A DNA stretch of 64,000 nt, taken from Maniola hyperantus. Lineage: Eukaryota > Arthropoda > Insecta > Lepidoptera > Nymphalidae. The notes beneath the pieces were generated by a model, which worked only from the letters and a program-made list of their open reading frames with translations, ran no database searches and had not been told where the DNA came from. Position numbers and translations under genes: made by a program. The stretch covers positions 10,454,940-10,518,939 of the forward strand of contig NC_048553.1 of NCBI RefSeq assembly GCF_902806685.2, written 5' to 3'. Shown here piece by piece: positions 42,501-46,751 of this stretch. Within the stretch, counting starts at the first letter, position 1. Every line of letters starts with the position of its first letter.

Positions 42501-43790
42501 CGGTTCACCGGTTCAACGGTGACGGTTGATGTCAACGGGAAGTACCCTGTAGGTTTCTTGACAGACAGACGGACATACAGACAGACAGACAGACAGACAA
42601 CAAAGTGATCCTATAAGGGTTCCGTTTTTCCTTTTGAGGTACGGAACCCTATAAACATATTAAAAGTTAATTGATGATGATTCGAGGTATGGAAGCAAAC
42701 AAGCAAACTTCACGATCAATGACTAATAATTTATTGGTCATAGATCTTATATATTTAACTTCAATGTTTTTTTTATCAAATTTATTTACAGGGGTTCGGT
42801 CACAAAGTGAACATGTCACCCGTGTAGAATCTAGACAGTATACAAACATATCTTACTCTCTACGTCTAAGCCCCCTTGTACAGCACACTGGCTTTCTCGG
42901 ACGCCGGGAAGGCAAGAATACTGTTCCATATTCCTGTGTTTAGGGAGACTTATATACTGTAAAAAATCCGACCTTTCAGCTTCGTTCTTGACACATTTAG
43001 CCAATAATCCAGGACGAATGGGATAGGCAGAAGCAAAATAGCGCCTAAACACAGCCAATATTTCACCCTCACCACCTGGGTGTCTGGTGCACTTCGACCG
43101 TCGGCTGTGCCAGATCCTTCTTTCCACGCACATGCAAATGGAACCAACTCCCATCGGCGGTGTTCCCACTAGATTACAACATGGGGTTATCCAAGGGGCG
43201 GACCAACAAATTCCCAAAAGGCCGGCAACGTATCGGCGGTTCCTCTGGTGCTGCAAATGTTCATGGGCGGCGGTAATCACTTAACATCAGGTGACCCGCC
43301 TGCTCGTTTGCTCGCTATATCTATTAAAAAAAACTTTCAGACTAAATGCAGAGGTATTAATTACCTGAAAGATAAAGCGAAATAGGGGAGGAGGTTTTTA
43401 GTCCGTAGGCCGTTGGGCAGCAACCCCAATGGAGTCGGGCATGCGCTCGGCAACACCGAGGTATCCATGGCGATTTTCCCCCCTCCCAAACGAAAAAAAA
43501 ATGCAGTACATCCTAATATGGTTTACTATATGATGCCCGCGACTTCGTCCGCGTGGATTTAGGTTTTTAAATCCCGTGGGAACTCTAATTAGAGAGCCCT
43601 ATACTAACTTCTCTCCGTGGATAGAGTATAGTTTGAAGATCTTTTATTTTACAGGTACAGAATAGACGAGACAAGCCCGGCCAAAGAATATAGTGCACAC
43701 TATGAGATTTTAAGCAAACCTATTGAACCAACAGAAGACAGTGTCGCTTCAACGGACGTTTCAAACAGAATAGAATTATCGGGATCTTAA
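15505..43790 (+). CDS. NAA40: N-alpha-acetyltransferase 40 (NatD)
   Basis: NAA40 transfers acetyl from acetyl-CoA to the N-terminal serine of histones H4 and H2A. Five exons join in frame: 15505-15510 (MG only), 15723-15979, 17011-17169, 40642-40800, 43655-43790, giving 238 residues, very close to the vertebrate length. Seen: lysine-rich N-terminus MGKKSS; CAWGWNKERK; DDSAWYLIA; SHFRFD; then the GNAT acetyl-CoA loop RRRGLGQ in exon 4 and HNPSAAAFFQACGYRID around the exon 4-5 join. Introns are GT-AG. Intron 3 is 23.5 kb, contains a complete UGT gene on the other strand, and is otherwise full of repeats. Exon 4 is followed by four more near-identical copies of most of itself (see the repeat at 40672-41426). 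The start ATG is supported by the two-residue first exon typical of the family. Confidence 0.94.
16560..16855 (+). mobile_element. 3' end of a CR1/jockey-type LINE, degenerate
   Basis: Plus-strand frames contain remnants of the retrotransposon reverse transcriptase C-terminus (W-N-T-L-P, then N-Y-N-M-G-I-F-K) interrupted by stops and frameshifts, followed by a coding-like arginine/lysine tail and AATGAATAAAG. In NAA40 intron 2. Confidence 0.6.
16917..16967 (+). mobile_element. SINE (S1 family) tail fragment
   Basis: CTCTGTTCTCAGTAGTGAAC and CAGCGATGGGTTGA, the last 50 bases of the family. Confidence 0.5.
17170..17638. other. intron DNA, nothing recognised
   Basis: Start of NAA40 intron 3. 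AT-rich, no reading frame or clear repeat family apart from a short GTATAGGATTA-type stretch also seen around 2450 and 6420. Confidence 0.5.
17640..17832 (-). mobile_element. tRNA(Phe)-like SINE with poly(A) tail
   Basis: On the minus strand the head reads as a degenerate tRNA: TAGCTCAACGGGTAAAGGAG (D arm), GGACTGAAAACC (anticodon arm with GAA in the loop) and GGTTCAAATCCC (T arm/B box). The body runs about 100 bases and ends in an A tract seen as T20 at 17641-17660. The GAA anticodon and AAAGGTC variable loop point to an origin from tRNA-Phe; the mismatched acceptor ends argue against a working tRNA gene. Confidence 0.75.
17833..18458. other. AT-rich intron DNA, nothing recognised
   Basis: No gene, SINE or inverted repeat could be supported here. 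Confidence 0.5.
18459..18795. repeat. compound palindromic repeat
   Basis: Segments can be labelled A (18459-18515), B (about 18520-18605), A' (about 18610-18672), A (18673-18715), B' (18716-18795), where primes are reverse complements. For example GACCAATCAGTCGCGAGCAA in B is mirrored by TTGTTCGCGACTGATTGGTC in B'. B-A'-A-B' forms one long hairpin and the first A pairs with A'. It fits two MITE copies fused head to head. Confidence 0.75.
18800..19150 (-). mobile_element. tRNA-derived SINE (S2 family), full length
   Basis: On the minus strand it starts with GCGCAGTGGTAAGCGCTGTG (A box) and GGGTTCGATTCC (B box), then AGGGGTTTGGAATTTTATAA, and ends near CATCATCACTTACCACCAGG. A head-only copy lies at 41762-41862. 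Confidence 0.75.
19247..35744 (-). CDS. UDP-glycosyltransferase (UGT), nested in NAA40 intron 3
   Basis: Transfers a sugar from a UDP-sugar to small lipophilic acceptors in the ER lumen. Six exons, right to left: 35574-35744, 29117-29584, 28831-29001, 22658-22895, 21199-21418, 19247-19589, joining in frame to 536 residues. Seen: signal peptide at 1-17 (LLWLVLGWLAAADA); candidate catalytic His31 in TNTKSHY; the UGT signature FISHGGLLGTQEA starting at 357, and D384-Q385 in PLYADQALNG, which contacts the sugar; transmembrane helix about 474-499 (LLLDVIALSIIITLMIIFIL); cytosolic tail 500-536. The start ATG at 35742-35744 directly precedes the signal peptide. The tail is longer than usual and rich in W, K and R. 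The gene lies wholly inside one intron of NAA40 on the opposite strand. Subfamily number cannot be given. Confidence 0.94.
19727..19926 (+). mobile_element. CTAG-ended repeat, CTAGCAACCCG variant
   Basis: Starts ACTAGCAACCCGTCCCGG, carries TATAGCCTATGTCACTCAGG, and ends CTTTATAATACTAGT. A shorter relative starts at 20262. Confidence 0.6.
20090..20250 (+). mobile_element. degenerate CR1/jockey-type LINE 3' fragment
   Basis: TATTCCATCTATACACACGA and AATATGCATCTTCTAGGCAA parallel the 16560-16855 fragment base for base with changes. Confidence 0.5.
20385..20493 (-). mobile_element. LINE 3' tail fragment
   Basis: GTGATTACCGCCGCCCATGA and GCGTTGCCGGCC are the 3' end of the LINE copies at 21553-22402 and 42930-43334. 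Confidence 0.6.
20494..21187 (+). mobile_element. R3 repeat split by an R1 insertion
   Basis: R3 family sequence runs 20494-20880, stops inside its terminal GGTTCCGTTTTT tract, and resumes at about 21153 with TTTTTCTTTTGAGGTACGGA. The intervening 20881-21152 is an R1-family copy, so R1 inserted into a pre-existing R3 copy. Confidence 0.7.
20881..21152 (+). mobile_element. R1 family repeat inserted in R3
   Basis: TAGCGCTTGGCTGCAATTAG head, then AAGTGATGATGCAGCCTAAG and GATGCTGGAAGGGTGTTCC as in 8921-9115; it extends further to GCCTTGCGGTACGATAGTAG. Confidence 0.65.
21439..22497 (+). mobile_element. CTAG-ended TTATGCTCGCGAC repeat (L2 family), split by a LINE
   Basis: The left part 21439-21552 (ACTAGCTTATCCTCGCGACT ... 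CATCATAATAACTATC) and the right part 22403-22497 (ATCTGCATGACAAATTTCAG ... CAGTCACCTTTTAATTTTAT) make one normal L2 element when the LINE at 21553-22402 is removed. Intact relatives: 31709-31928, 40141-40512, 43901-44122; partial 32009-32160 and 50733-50800. Confidence 0.8.
21553..22402 (-). mobile_element. 5'-truncated CR1/jockey-type LINE
   Basis: The minus strand has an open frame (21614-22201) for the reverse transcriptase C-terminus, with HMEYCSHLWAGAP, IQRRAVRLV and KLWNQLPSAVFPLDYNMGLF, ending in a stop and an A tract (T12 on the plus strand at 21553). The open frame suggests fairly recent insertion. Its 5' side carries two direct copies of a 35-base stretch (22289-22323 and 22332-22366) and ends at a run of 13 G. 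The flank shares ATC on both sides. The catalytic core is absent. Confidence 0.8.
22946..23269 (+). mobile_element. tRNA-derived SINE (S1 family)
   Basis: GGTGGTAGCTTAGTGGTCAA head, body with TGTTCTCAAAGGTGTGTGAA, tail CGGTTGATTATGAAGATGAT. In UGT intron 3. Confidence 0.7.
23640..23676. mobile_element. end of MITE related to 7546-7708
   Basis: TTTAGTTTAGAGAAAAAACA and AGAGAATCGGCGCC; the other end is lost where the foldback element begins. Confidence 0.5.
23681..25890. mobile_element. large foldback element
   Basis: The left arm 23681-24422 and the right arm 24508-25890 are inverted repeats, from ACAGGGTTACAGGAAAAG to CTATTTTCCTGTAACCCTGT, over about 740 bases each with scattered mismatches; the loop is about 85 bases (24423-24507). 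The inner part of each arm resembles the R2 repeat family. The right arm is interrupted by a hAT-type element (25046-25667). No target duplication could be confirmed. The 86-codon frame inside the left arm has no recognised product. Confidence 0.85.
25046..25667. mobile_element. nonautonomous hAT-type element with 8-bp target duplication
   Basis: It begins TAGGGTTCAT and ends ATGAACCCTA, and is flanked on both sides by ATACGTAC (25038-25045 and 25668-25675). The left arm of the host foldback gives the uninterrupted site. Subterminal regions carry repeated CTCGAG and CTCGAGAA motifs in both orientations. The 8-bp duplication and the YARNG-type end are hAT hallmarks. 622 bases, no transposase. 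Confidence 0.85.
26207..27545 (-). mobile_element. RTE-type LINE fragment with reverse transcriptase
   Basis: Minus-strand frames (26853-27329 and 26220-26702, different frames) encode the RT core with AFVDYEKAFDS, RRGVRQGDVISPKLF and the active-site FADDIV, followed by the RTE C-terminus with YGAETWTL and LKWQWAGHVCRR. The frame shift and stops between them mean it is dead. The endonuclease half is missing (5' truncation at about 27545). The 3' end carries ATCAATCAATC. In UGT intron 3. Confidence 0.88.
27576..27850 (-). mobile_element. diverged R3-like repeat
   Basis: GGACTCCGTAGTTCCAG, TCGCCTGTCTGTCTGTCAAG, GAAATTTGGCAAGTATAG and ACATCACAAAAAATCAAAAT follow the R3 layout in reverse with heavy divergence. 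Confidence 0.5.
28126..28276 (-). mobile_element. SINE (S1 family) body
   Basis: CATCATCATCATGATCAACC to TTATGGAGAACTCT, no tRNA head. Confidence 0.65.
28325..28482. mobile_element. GC-rich MITE (M1 family), full copy
   Basis: Ends TAGTACGCGACAGGTCGAGA and TCGACCTGTCGGGTACTATA are inverted repeats; the middle is rich in CCCCGC. It stands out sharply from the AT-rich intron. Confidence 0.75.
28619..28800 (-). mobile_element. CTAG-ended (TCTG)n repeat (L1 family), internally deleted
   Basis: ACTAGATGATGCCCGCGACT to TAATAATATTTGTATGGATG; ends 31 bases before UGT exon 3's donor side. Confidence 0.7.
29738..30167 (+). mobile_element. R3 family repeat, full copy
   Basis: AAAAAAACCGGCCAAGTGCG to GGTACGGAACCCTAAAAATC; UGT intron 1. 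Confidence 0.75.
30272..30644 (+). mobile_element. SINE (S1 family) with duplicated head and internal palindrome
   Basis: GCTGTGATAGCCTAGTGGT occurs twice at the start (about 30276 and 30298). Inside, 30521-30576 is a 56-base palindrome made by an inverted duplication of the AAACCCTTCTCACTCT part. The tail is (GAT)n. Confidence 0.75.
30950..31535. mobile_element. two R3 repeats in tail-to-tail orientation
   Basis: 30950-31135 is the plus-oriented second half of an R3 element (ATGATTCTAGGTCAACGGGA to TGAGGTACGG); 31178-31535 is a minus-oriented copy ending GACTCGCACTTGGCTGGTTT. Together they form an imperfect inverted structure. Confidence 0.65.
31709..31928 (+). mobile_element. CTAG-ended repeat (L2 family)
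   Basis: ACTAGCTTATGCTCGCGACT to CACCTATTCCTTTTATATAC. Confidence 0.75.
32009..32160 (+). mobile_element. partial CTAG-ended repeat (L2 family)
   Basis: ACTAGCTTATGCTCGCGACT start, then diverged; 80 bases after the previous copy. Confidence 0.6.
32423..32836 (-). mobile_element. R3 family repeat, full copy
   Basis: TAGGGTTCCGTACCTCAGAA to CTCGCACTTGGCCGGTTTTT, reverse orientation. Confidence 0.75.
33191..33363 (-). mobile_element. SINE S1 tail joined to R3 fragment
   Basis: 33191-33292 has the S1 body (GTACGGGTCTCCTCTCAGAG); it runs directly into the last 70 bases of R3 (CCAAAAAATACGACTGTAAT ... TTGGGTGGTTTT). The abrupt join suggests one inserted into or recombined with the other. Confidence 0.6.
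34296..34531 (+). mobile_element. CTAG-ended repeat, TTTG variant (L1 family)
   Basis: TATTATAAATGTGAAAGTGT to CAGGTATCAGCTAGT; contains a small inverted duplication of the TTTGTTTG part near 34320-34380. Confidence 0.65.
35288..35457 (+). mobile_element. SINE (S1 family), head missing
   Basis: CGTGAGAACATGCCTGCCTG to GATGGGTTGATCATGATGAA, followed at once by the homeobox-derived segment at 35469. Confidence 0.65.
35469..35530 (-). pseudogene. copy of the homeobox gene's last codons
   Basis: 35469-35518 is identical for 50 bases to 46751-46800, which encodes NGSRCDSPLDVENID and the stop of the homeobox gene; the next 12 bases differ at two positions. It lies in UGT intron 1, 45 bases from exon 1, just after a SINE. 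Not expressed as a homeobox protein. Confidence 0.85.
36105..36777. mobile_element. palindromic repeat ending in GAAGTCGGTT (P1 family)
   Basis: The first part (36112-36435) folds on itself: AAAAACCGACTTCGTTACAT is mirrored by ATGTAACGAAGTCGGTTTTT, and TAGTTCCATAATAATA by TATTATTATGGAACTA. A nonpalindromic part follows with TGGAATTATGCTATGACTGG and ends CTCCTCCTTTTTTTGAAGTC. Nearly the same element is at 45849-46514; the second half only is at 62240-62594, and a reverse fragment at 50050-50200. Confidence 0.8.
36778..37745. other. intron DNA, nothing recognised
   Basis: About 970 bases upstream of UGT exon 1 and inside NAA40 intron 3. No reading frame, tRNA or repeat family could be supported. 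Confidence 0.5.
37746..37970 (-). mobile_element. CTAG-ended (TCTG)n repeat (L1 family)
   Basis: ACTAGATGATGCCCGCAACT to TTCGCATTTATAATATTAAG. Confidence 0.7.
38123..38473 (-). mobile_element. RTE LINE 3' end
   Basis: The minus-strand frame 38135-38473 carries LKWQWAGHIVRT, KVLEWRPRTGRR and VGRPPTRWTDD, the RTE reverse transcriptase C-terminus, then (ATG)n at the 3' end. Left of about 38400 in frame the similarity is lost. Confidence 0.8.
38474..39387. other. intron DNA, nothing recognised
   Basis: Includes a weak R3-like stub (CAGGCCAAGTGCGAGTCGTT near 38856) but no supportable gene. Confidence 0.5.
39388..39415 (+). repeat. (ACAAAT)n tail
   Basis: Four copies of ATACAA followed by TTTCTTTATTG; the usual look of a LINE 3' tail, but no LINE coding sequence adjoins it. 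Confidence 0.5.
39557..39732. mobile_element. GC-rich MITE with TGGGGCGTTTT-type ends
   Basis: Left ACTGGGCGTTTTCCCATTAG and CCGGCACGGTGCC mirror right CCGTGCCGGATAGTGGAAAA and ACGCCCC. The inner part repeats GGCGACGGCA. About 175 bases. Confidence 0.7.
40141..40512 (+). mobile_element. CTAG-ended repeat (L2 family) with internal duplication
   Basis: ACTAGCTTATGCCCGCGACT to CACCTTTTCCTTTTATATAT; the TTTTAAACCCCTATTTTA part occurs twice, lengthening the copy to 370 bases. It ends about 130 bases before NAA40 exon 4. Confidence 0.7.
40672..41426 (+). repeat. NAA40: five tandem copies of NAA40 exon 4 plus splice donor
   Basis: A 151-base unit repeats at 40672, 40823, 40974, 41125 and 41276. 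Each unit holds the last 129 bases of exon 4, the GTGAGT donor and 22 bases of intron. The copies appear identical except G to T at donor position +7 in the last. Unit ends share AAGAAGAGG. Copies 2-5 lack the first 30 bases of the exon and its acceptor. Since 151 is not a multiple of three and reading past the first donor meets TGA at once, the extra copies should not add to the protein if normal splicing is used. Either a very recent amplification or an assembly artefact. Confidence 0.95.
41438..41612. mobile_element. MITE with TCACACGCCATTTTAAC ends (M2 family)
   Basis: The left CACACGCCATTTTAACTTCA and right GAGTTAAAATGGCGCGTGAG are inverted, and the element closes with TTTTTTACGGACTATA. 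Relatives: 45410-45525 and 54714-54858. Confidence 0.7.
41762..41862 (-). mobile_element. tRNA-derived SINE head (S2 family)
   Basis: On the minus strand CTCCCTGGCGCAGTGGTAAG (A box) and CCCGGGTTCGATTCTCGG (B box). Only the tRNA-like part. Confidence 0.65.
42157..42655 (+). mobile_element. R3 family repeat, enlarged copy
   Basis: AAAAAAACCGGCCAAGTGCG to GGTACGGAACCCTATAAAC; has extra CGGTTCACGGTTCACCGGTT and a longer CAGACAGA tract than other copies. Confidence 0.75.
42930..43334 (+). mobile_element. CR1/jockey-type LINE 3' fragment
   Basis: Plus-strand frame with RSFFPRTCKWNQLPSAVF and DYNMGLSKGRTNKF, then the shared tail GCAAATGTTCATGGGCGGCG, ending in A tract at 43325. Same family as 21553-22402, opposite orientation. 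NAA40 intron 4. Confidence 0.75.
43530..43590 (-). mobile_element. fragment of CTAG-ended repeat (L1 family)
   Basis: ATGATGCCCGCGACTTCGTC and AAATCCCGTGGGAACTC. Confidence 0.6.
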
Positions 43791-43860
43791 GCCCATTCAA
43801 TAAAATAATGCAAAAGACTTAAAAAATATTTGGTTTCAGTGAGAAATGAGAAGTGGCTAA

Positions 43861-43866
43861 AATAAA
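43861..43866 (+). promoter_or_regulatory. poly(A) signal of NAA40
   Basis: AATAAA 71 bases after the stop; an earlier AATAAA at 43799-43804, 9 bases after the stop, is an alternative. Confidence 0.5.
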
Positions 43867-43900
43867 GACTGTTTTTTATTAATACCTACTGTATTATTAA

Positions 43901-44122
43901 CTAGCTTATGCTCGCGACTTCGTCCGCGTGGACTACACTAATTTCAAACCCCTATTTCACCCCCTTAGGGGTTGAATTTTCAAAAATCCTTTCTTAGCGG
44001 ATGCCTACGTCATAATAGCTATCTGCATGCCAAATTTCAGCCCGATCCGTCCAGTAGTTTGAGCTGTGCGTTGATAGATCAGTCAGTCAGTCAGTCACCT
44101 TTTCCTTTTATATATTTAGAAG
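43901..44122 (+). mobile_element. CTAG-ended repeat (L2 family), full copy
   Basis: ACTAGCTTATGCTCGCGACT to CACCTTTTCCTTTTATATAT; best-preserved copy in the window, starting 35 bases after the NAA40 poly(A) signal. Confidence 0.8.
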
Positions 44123-44329
44123 ATTTTGTACTGTAGTAGTTTTTGTCATTTCTTATGGACACATGAAATAATTATATTGTAAAACTCATTATACATATAA
44201 GTACCTACTACTTAAAATTTAAATGTCACTCAATAATACTTTTGTAGTTTTATTTTCATTTTAAAATAAGTACTTACAAAACAAGTTCATTCCGACCACA
44301 AATCGGAATAAAATAGATAATCAGTACCC

Positions 44330-44547
44330 TTATTATAAATGCGAAAGTGTGTTTGTTTGTTGGTTTGTTGGTTTGTCCTTCAATCACGTCGCAACGGTGC
44401 AACGGACTACCGTGATTTTTAGCATGGGTATAGATAAAGACCTGGAGAGTGACATAGGCTACTTTTTATCCCGGAAAATCAAAGAGTTCCCACGGGATTT
44501 AAAAAAAAAACTAATTCCACGCAGACGAAGTCGCGGGCATCAGCTAA
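44330..44547 (+). mobile_element. CTAG-ended repeat, TTTG variant (L1 family)
   Basis: TTATTATAAATGCGAAAGTG to GCGGGCATCAGCTAATAA. Confidence 0.7.
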
Positions 44548-44616
44548 TAATAAATAAATCAAGTACAGTACGCGGCAGAAAATAACGTACATCGATCTTT
44601 AGAAGGAGATAGCGCG

Positions 44617-44823
44617 TTTGTAGAGCATTGTCTCTGTCGTTGAGACCGACAAAACGTCATATAGTCCAGCGAGGCAATTGCAACTACCGGGAAAATGCAA
44701 CCAATCACATTATCTTCATAACCTAACATATGTAAGATAATAAGATTGGTTGCATTTTTCCGGTAGTTGCACTTGCCTCGCTGGACTATATAGATATGAG
44801 TGACAGAGACAACGCTCTACAAA
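44617..44823. mobile_element. palindromic MITE
   Basis: GTAGAGCATTGTCTCTGTCG, TATAGTCCAGCGAGGCAATT and CTACCGGGAAAATGCAACCA on the left are mirrored by TGGTTGCATTTTTCCGGTAG, CTTGCCTCGCTGGACTATAT and GACAACGCTCTAC on the right. Confidence 0.8.
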
Positions 44824-44929
44824 GCCGAAATTTCATTCTAAAGGCCAATGTACATATTTGCCGCGCACTGTACTTACTTACCTACTCTGCATCCTTTAAA
44901 AAAAATAACGGTAGGTACCGAAGAAACTA

Positions 44930-45003
44930 ACTTTATTTTTATACCGATTTTAAAGATATCTACTGTACCTACTAACTATCGTTAAAATCGGTATAAAAAT
45001 AAA
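44930..45003. repeat. short palindrome
   Basis: TTTATTTTTATACCGATTTT is mirrored by AAAATCGGTATAAAAATAAA with 34 bases between; a small hairpin or MITE. Confidence 0.7.
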
Positions 45004-45214
45004 CATGAATTCTTCGTAACTTGGGACTTTGTTGTCTAAAAAATTATAACCACTTTCTGAGGTCGGTTAATACAGTGCGACAAGGCTATCTTGGCGCGTG
45101 GCGAAAATCGAAACTTACTTTGCCGTCAAGTGTCCCCTTTGTTCTTGTTTGAATATTCTAAGCCTTTGTTCTCCAACAGCGCCCCCCTGTCAATGTCATT
45201 CAAGTGCCAAGAGA

Positions 45215-45425
45215 GCCTTGTCGCACTGTACCTATGTACATGAAGTAGGTATAACGCGTAAAATCTAACTCCTGTCGCACTGTACCTATATACATGAAGT
45301 ATAACGCGTAAAATCTAACTCCTGTCGCACTGTACCTATATATATAAAGTATAACGCGTAAAATCTAACTCCTGTCGCACTGTACCTATATACATGAAGT
45401 ATAACGCGTAAAATCTAACTCCTCA
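45215..45425 (+). repeat. minisatellite of about 52-57 bases, four units
   Basis: The unit is CCTGTCGCACTGTACCTATA plus TACATGAAGTATAACGCGTA plus AAATCTAACT. The first unit carries an extra AGGT, the third has small changes. The last unit runs straight into the MITE at 45410-45525, whose end supplies the ACGCGTAAAATCTAACTCCT part. Confidence 0.85.
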
Positions 45426-45525
45426 AGGGTCACGCGCCCAAGGTGAACCGTACTTTTGCCATGACAGTTGACCCATAGAGTTCAAATGGCGCGTGAGGAG
45501 TTATTTTGTACGGACTATAGGTACC
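45410..45525. mobile_element. M2 family MITE, left end altered
   Basis: Right part TTGACCCATAGAGTTCAAAT and GGCGCGTGAGGAGTTATTTT matches 41438-41612 and 54714-54858. Confidence 0.65.
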
Positions 45526-45796
45526 TATCAGTTTAATGCAATCCTTCATTCATCCCTTAGATAAAACCAGATAAAACTTAAAAGCGATGCGTTCTGAAGT
45601 TGTCATCGATATATAATCTTTTTCATCGAAGGTGGTCGTAGAGAAATCTGCCTAGAGGTTCCTTAATCTAAGGTGAAAACAAATACAATGACATCTATCC
45701 ACAAGTTTCATGCATCTAGAAACTAGAAAACCGGGCATCAGTCAGTTCAGTCAGTCACTTTTAATTTAATATATTCAGATTTAGATATATTATTTA

Positions 45797-46745
45797 TGAG
45801 CGATAATAGCCTAGTAGTTAAGACGTCGGCCTTCTATTTCTTGAGATATACAAAAAAAATAAAAACCGACTTCGATACACAAACACTAAAAATTGAAAAA
45901 TAATTTAATTTATTACCGAATATATTATTATGAATACAAGAGTTAATATAGTTCCATAATAATACTTTTTGGTGCCAGTGCCAATTAGCTTTAGCTGCGC
46001 GAATCGTCTAGACTTCATATTTTTATGAGACTCCACAATGGCACCTCATTGGCACCGACCCCAAAAAATATTATTATGGAACTATATTAATAACTCTTGT
46101 GTACATAATATATTCGGTAATAAATTAAATTATTTTTAAATTTTTAGTGTTTGTGTATCGAAGTCGGTTTTTATTTTTTTTGTAAAAAAAATTTATTTCA
46201 CAATTTTTAGTGGTCCCATGGAATTATGCTATGACTGGTTAAAAATCTACTGTTTACTAAGCTATTACACTGATCGCGAGCAATTCATTCTTATCCGTTG
46301 AGGAGTTCCAGTATCTATCTTCGAAGATGTTCATCAGATCTTCACCAAATTTAAATGGGACCAACTTTGAAGTATACCCTTTCAAACAAAAAAAGAATTT
46401 TCAAAATCGGTCCAGGCGTCTTCGAGTAATCGGGGAACATACATAAAAAATAAAAATAAAAAAAAGATTCCGACGAATTGAGAACCTCCTCCTTTTTTTG
46501 AAGTCGGTTAAAAAGGGTTCGATTCCGGGGACACAGCTCTAACTTTTCGGAGCTATGTGCATTTTAAGCAATCCCATATCATTTGCTTTGACGGTGAAGA
46601 AAAACATCGCGAGGAAACCTGCATGTCTAAGGGTCCTCCATAATGTTCTCAAAGGTGAGGGTTGGTAATCCGCACTATGCCTGCGTGGCAGACTAGGAGA
46701 CTCGTGCTCAGTAATTAGCCGGCATCGGCGATGGGTTGATTATGA
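45797..46745 (+). mobile_element. SINE (S1 family) split by a P1 element
   Basis: The head at 45797-45848 (GATAATAGCCTAGTAGTTAA, GTCGGCCTTCTA) stops before the B box; the B box GGGTTCGATTCCGGGG and body resume at 46515. The P1 element 45849-46514 lies between. The SINE tail ends about 6 bases from the homeobox stop codon. Confidence 0.75.
45849..46514. mobile_element. P1 palindromic element inserted in a SINE
   Basis: Nearly identical over its length to 36105-36777, including the CCGACTTCG...CGAAGTCGG fold and the GAACCTCCTCCTTTTTTTGA end. Confidence 0.8.
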
Positions 46746-46751
46746 ATGTTG

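Noticed and set aside
42831..43280. 149-codon minus-strand frame
   Set aside because: Antisense of the LINE fragment at 42930-43334.
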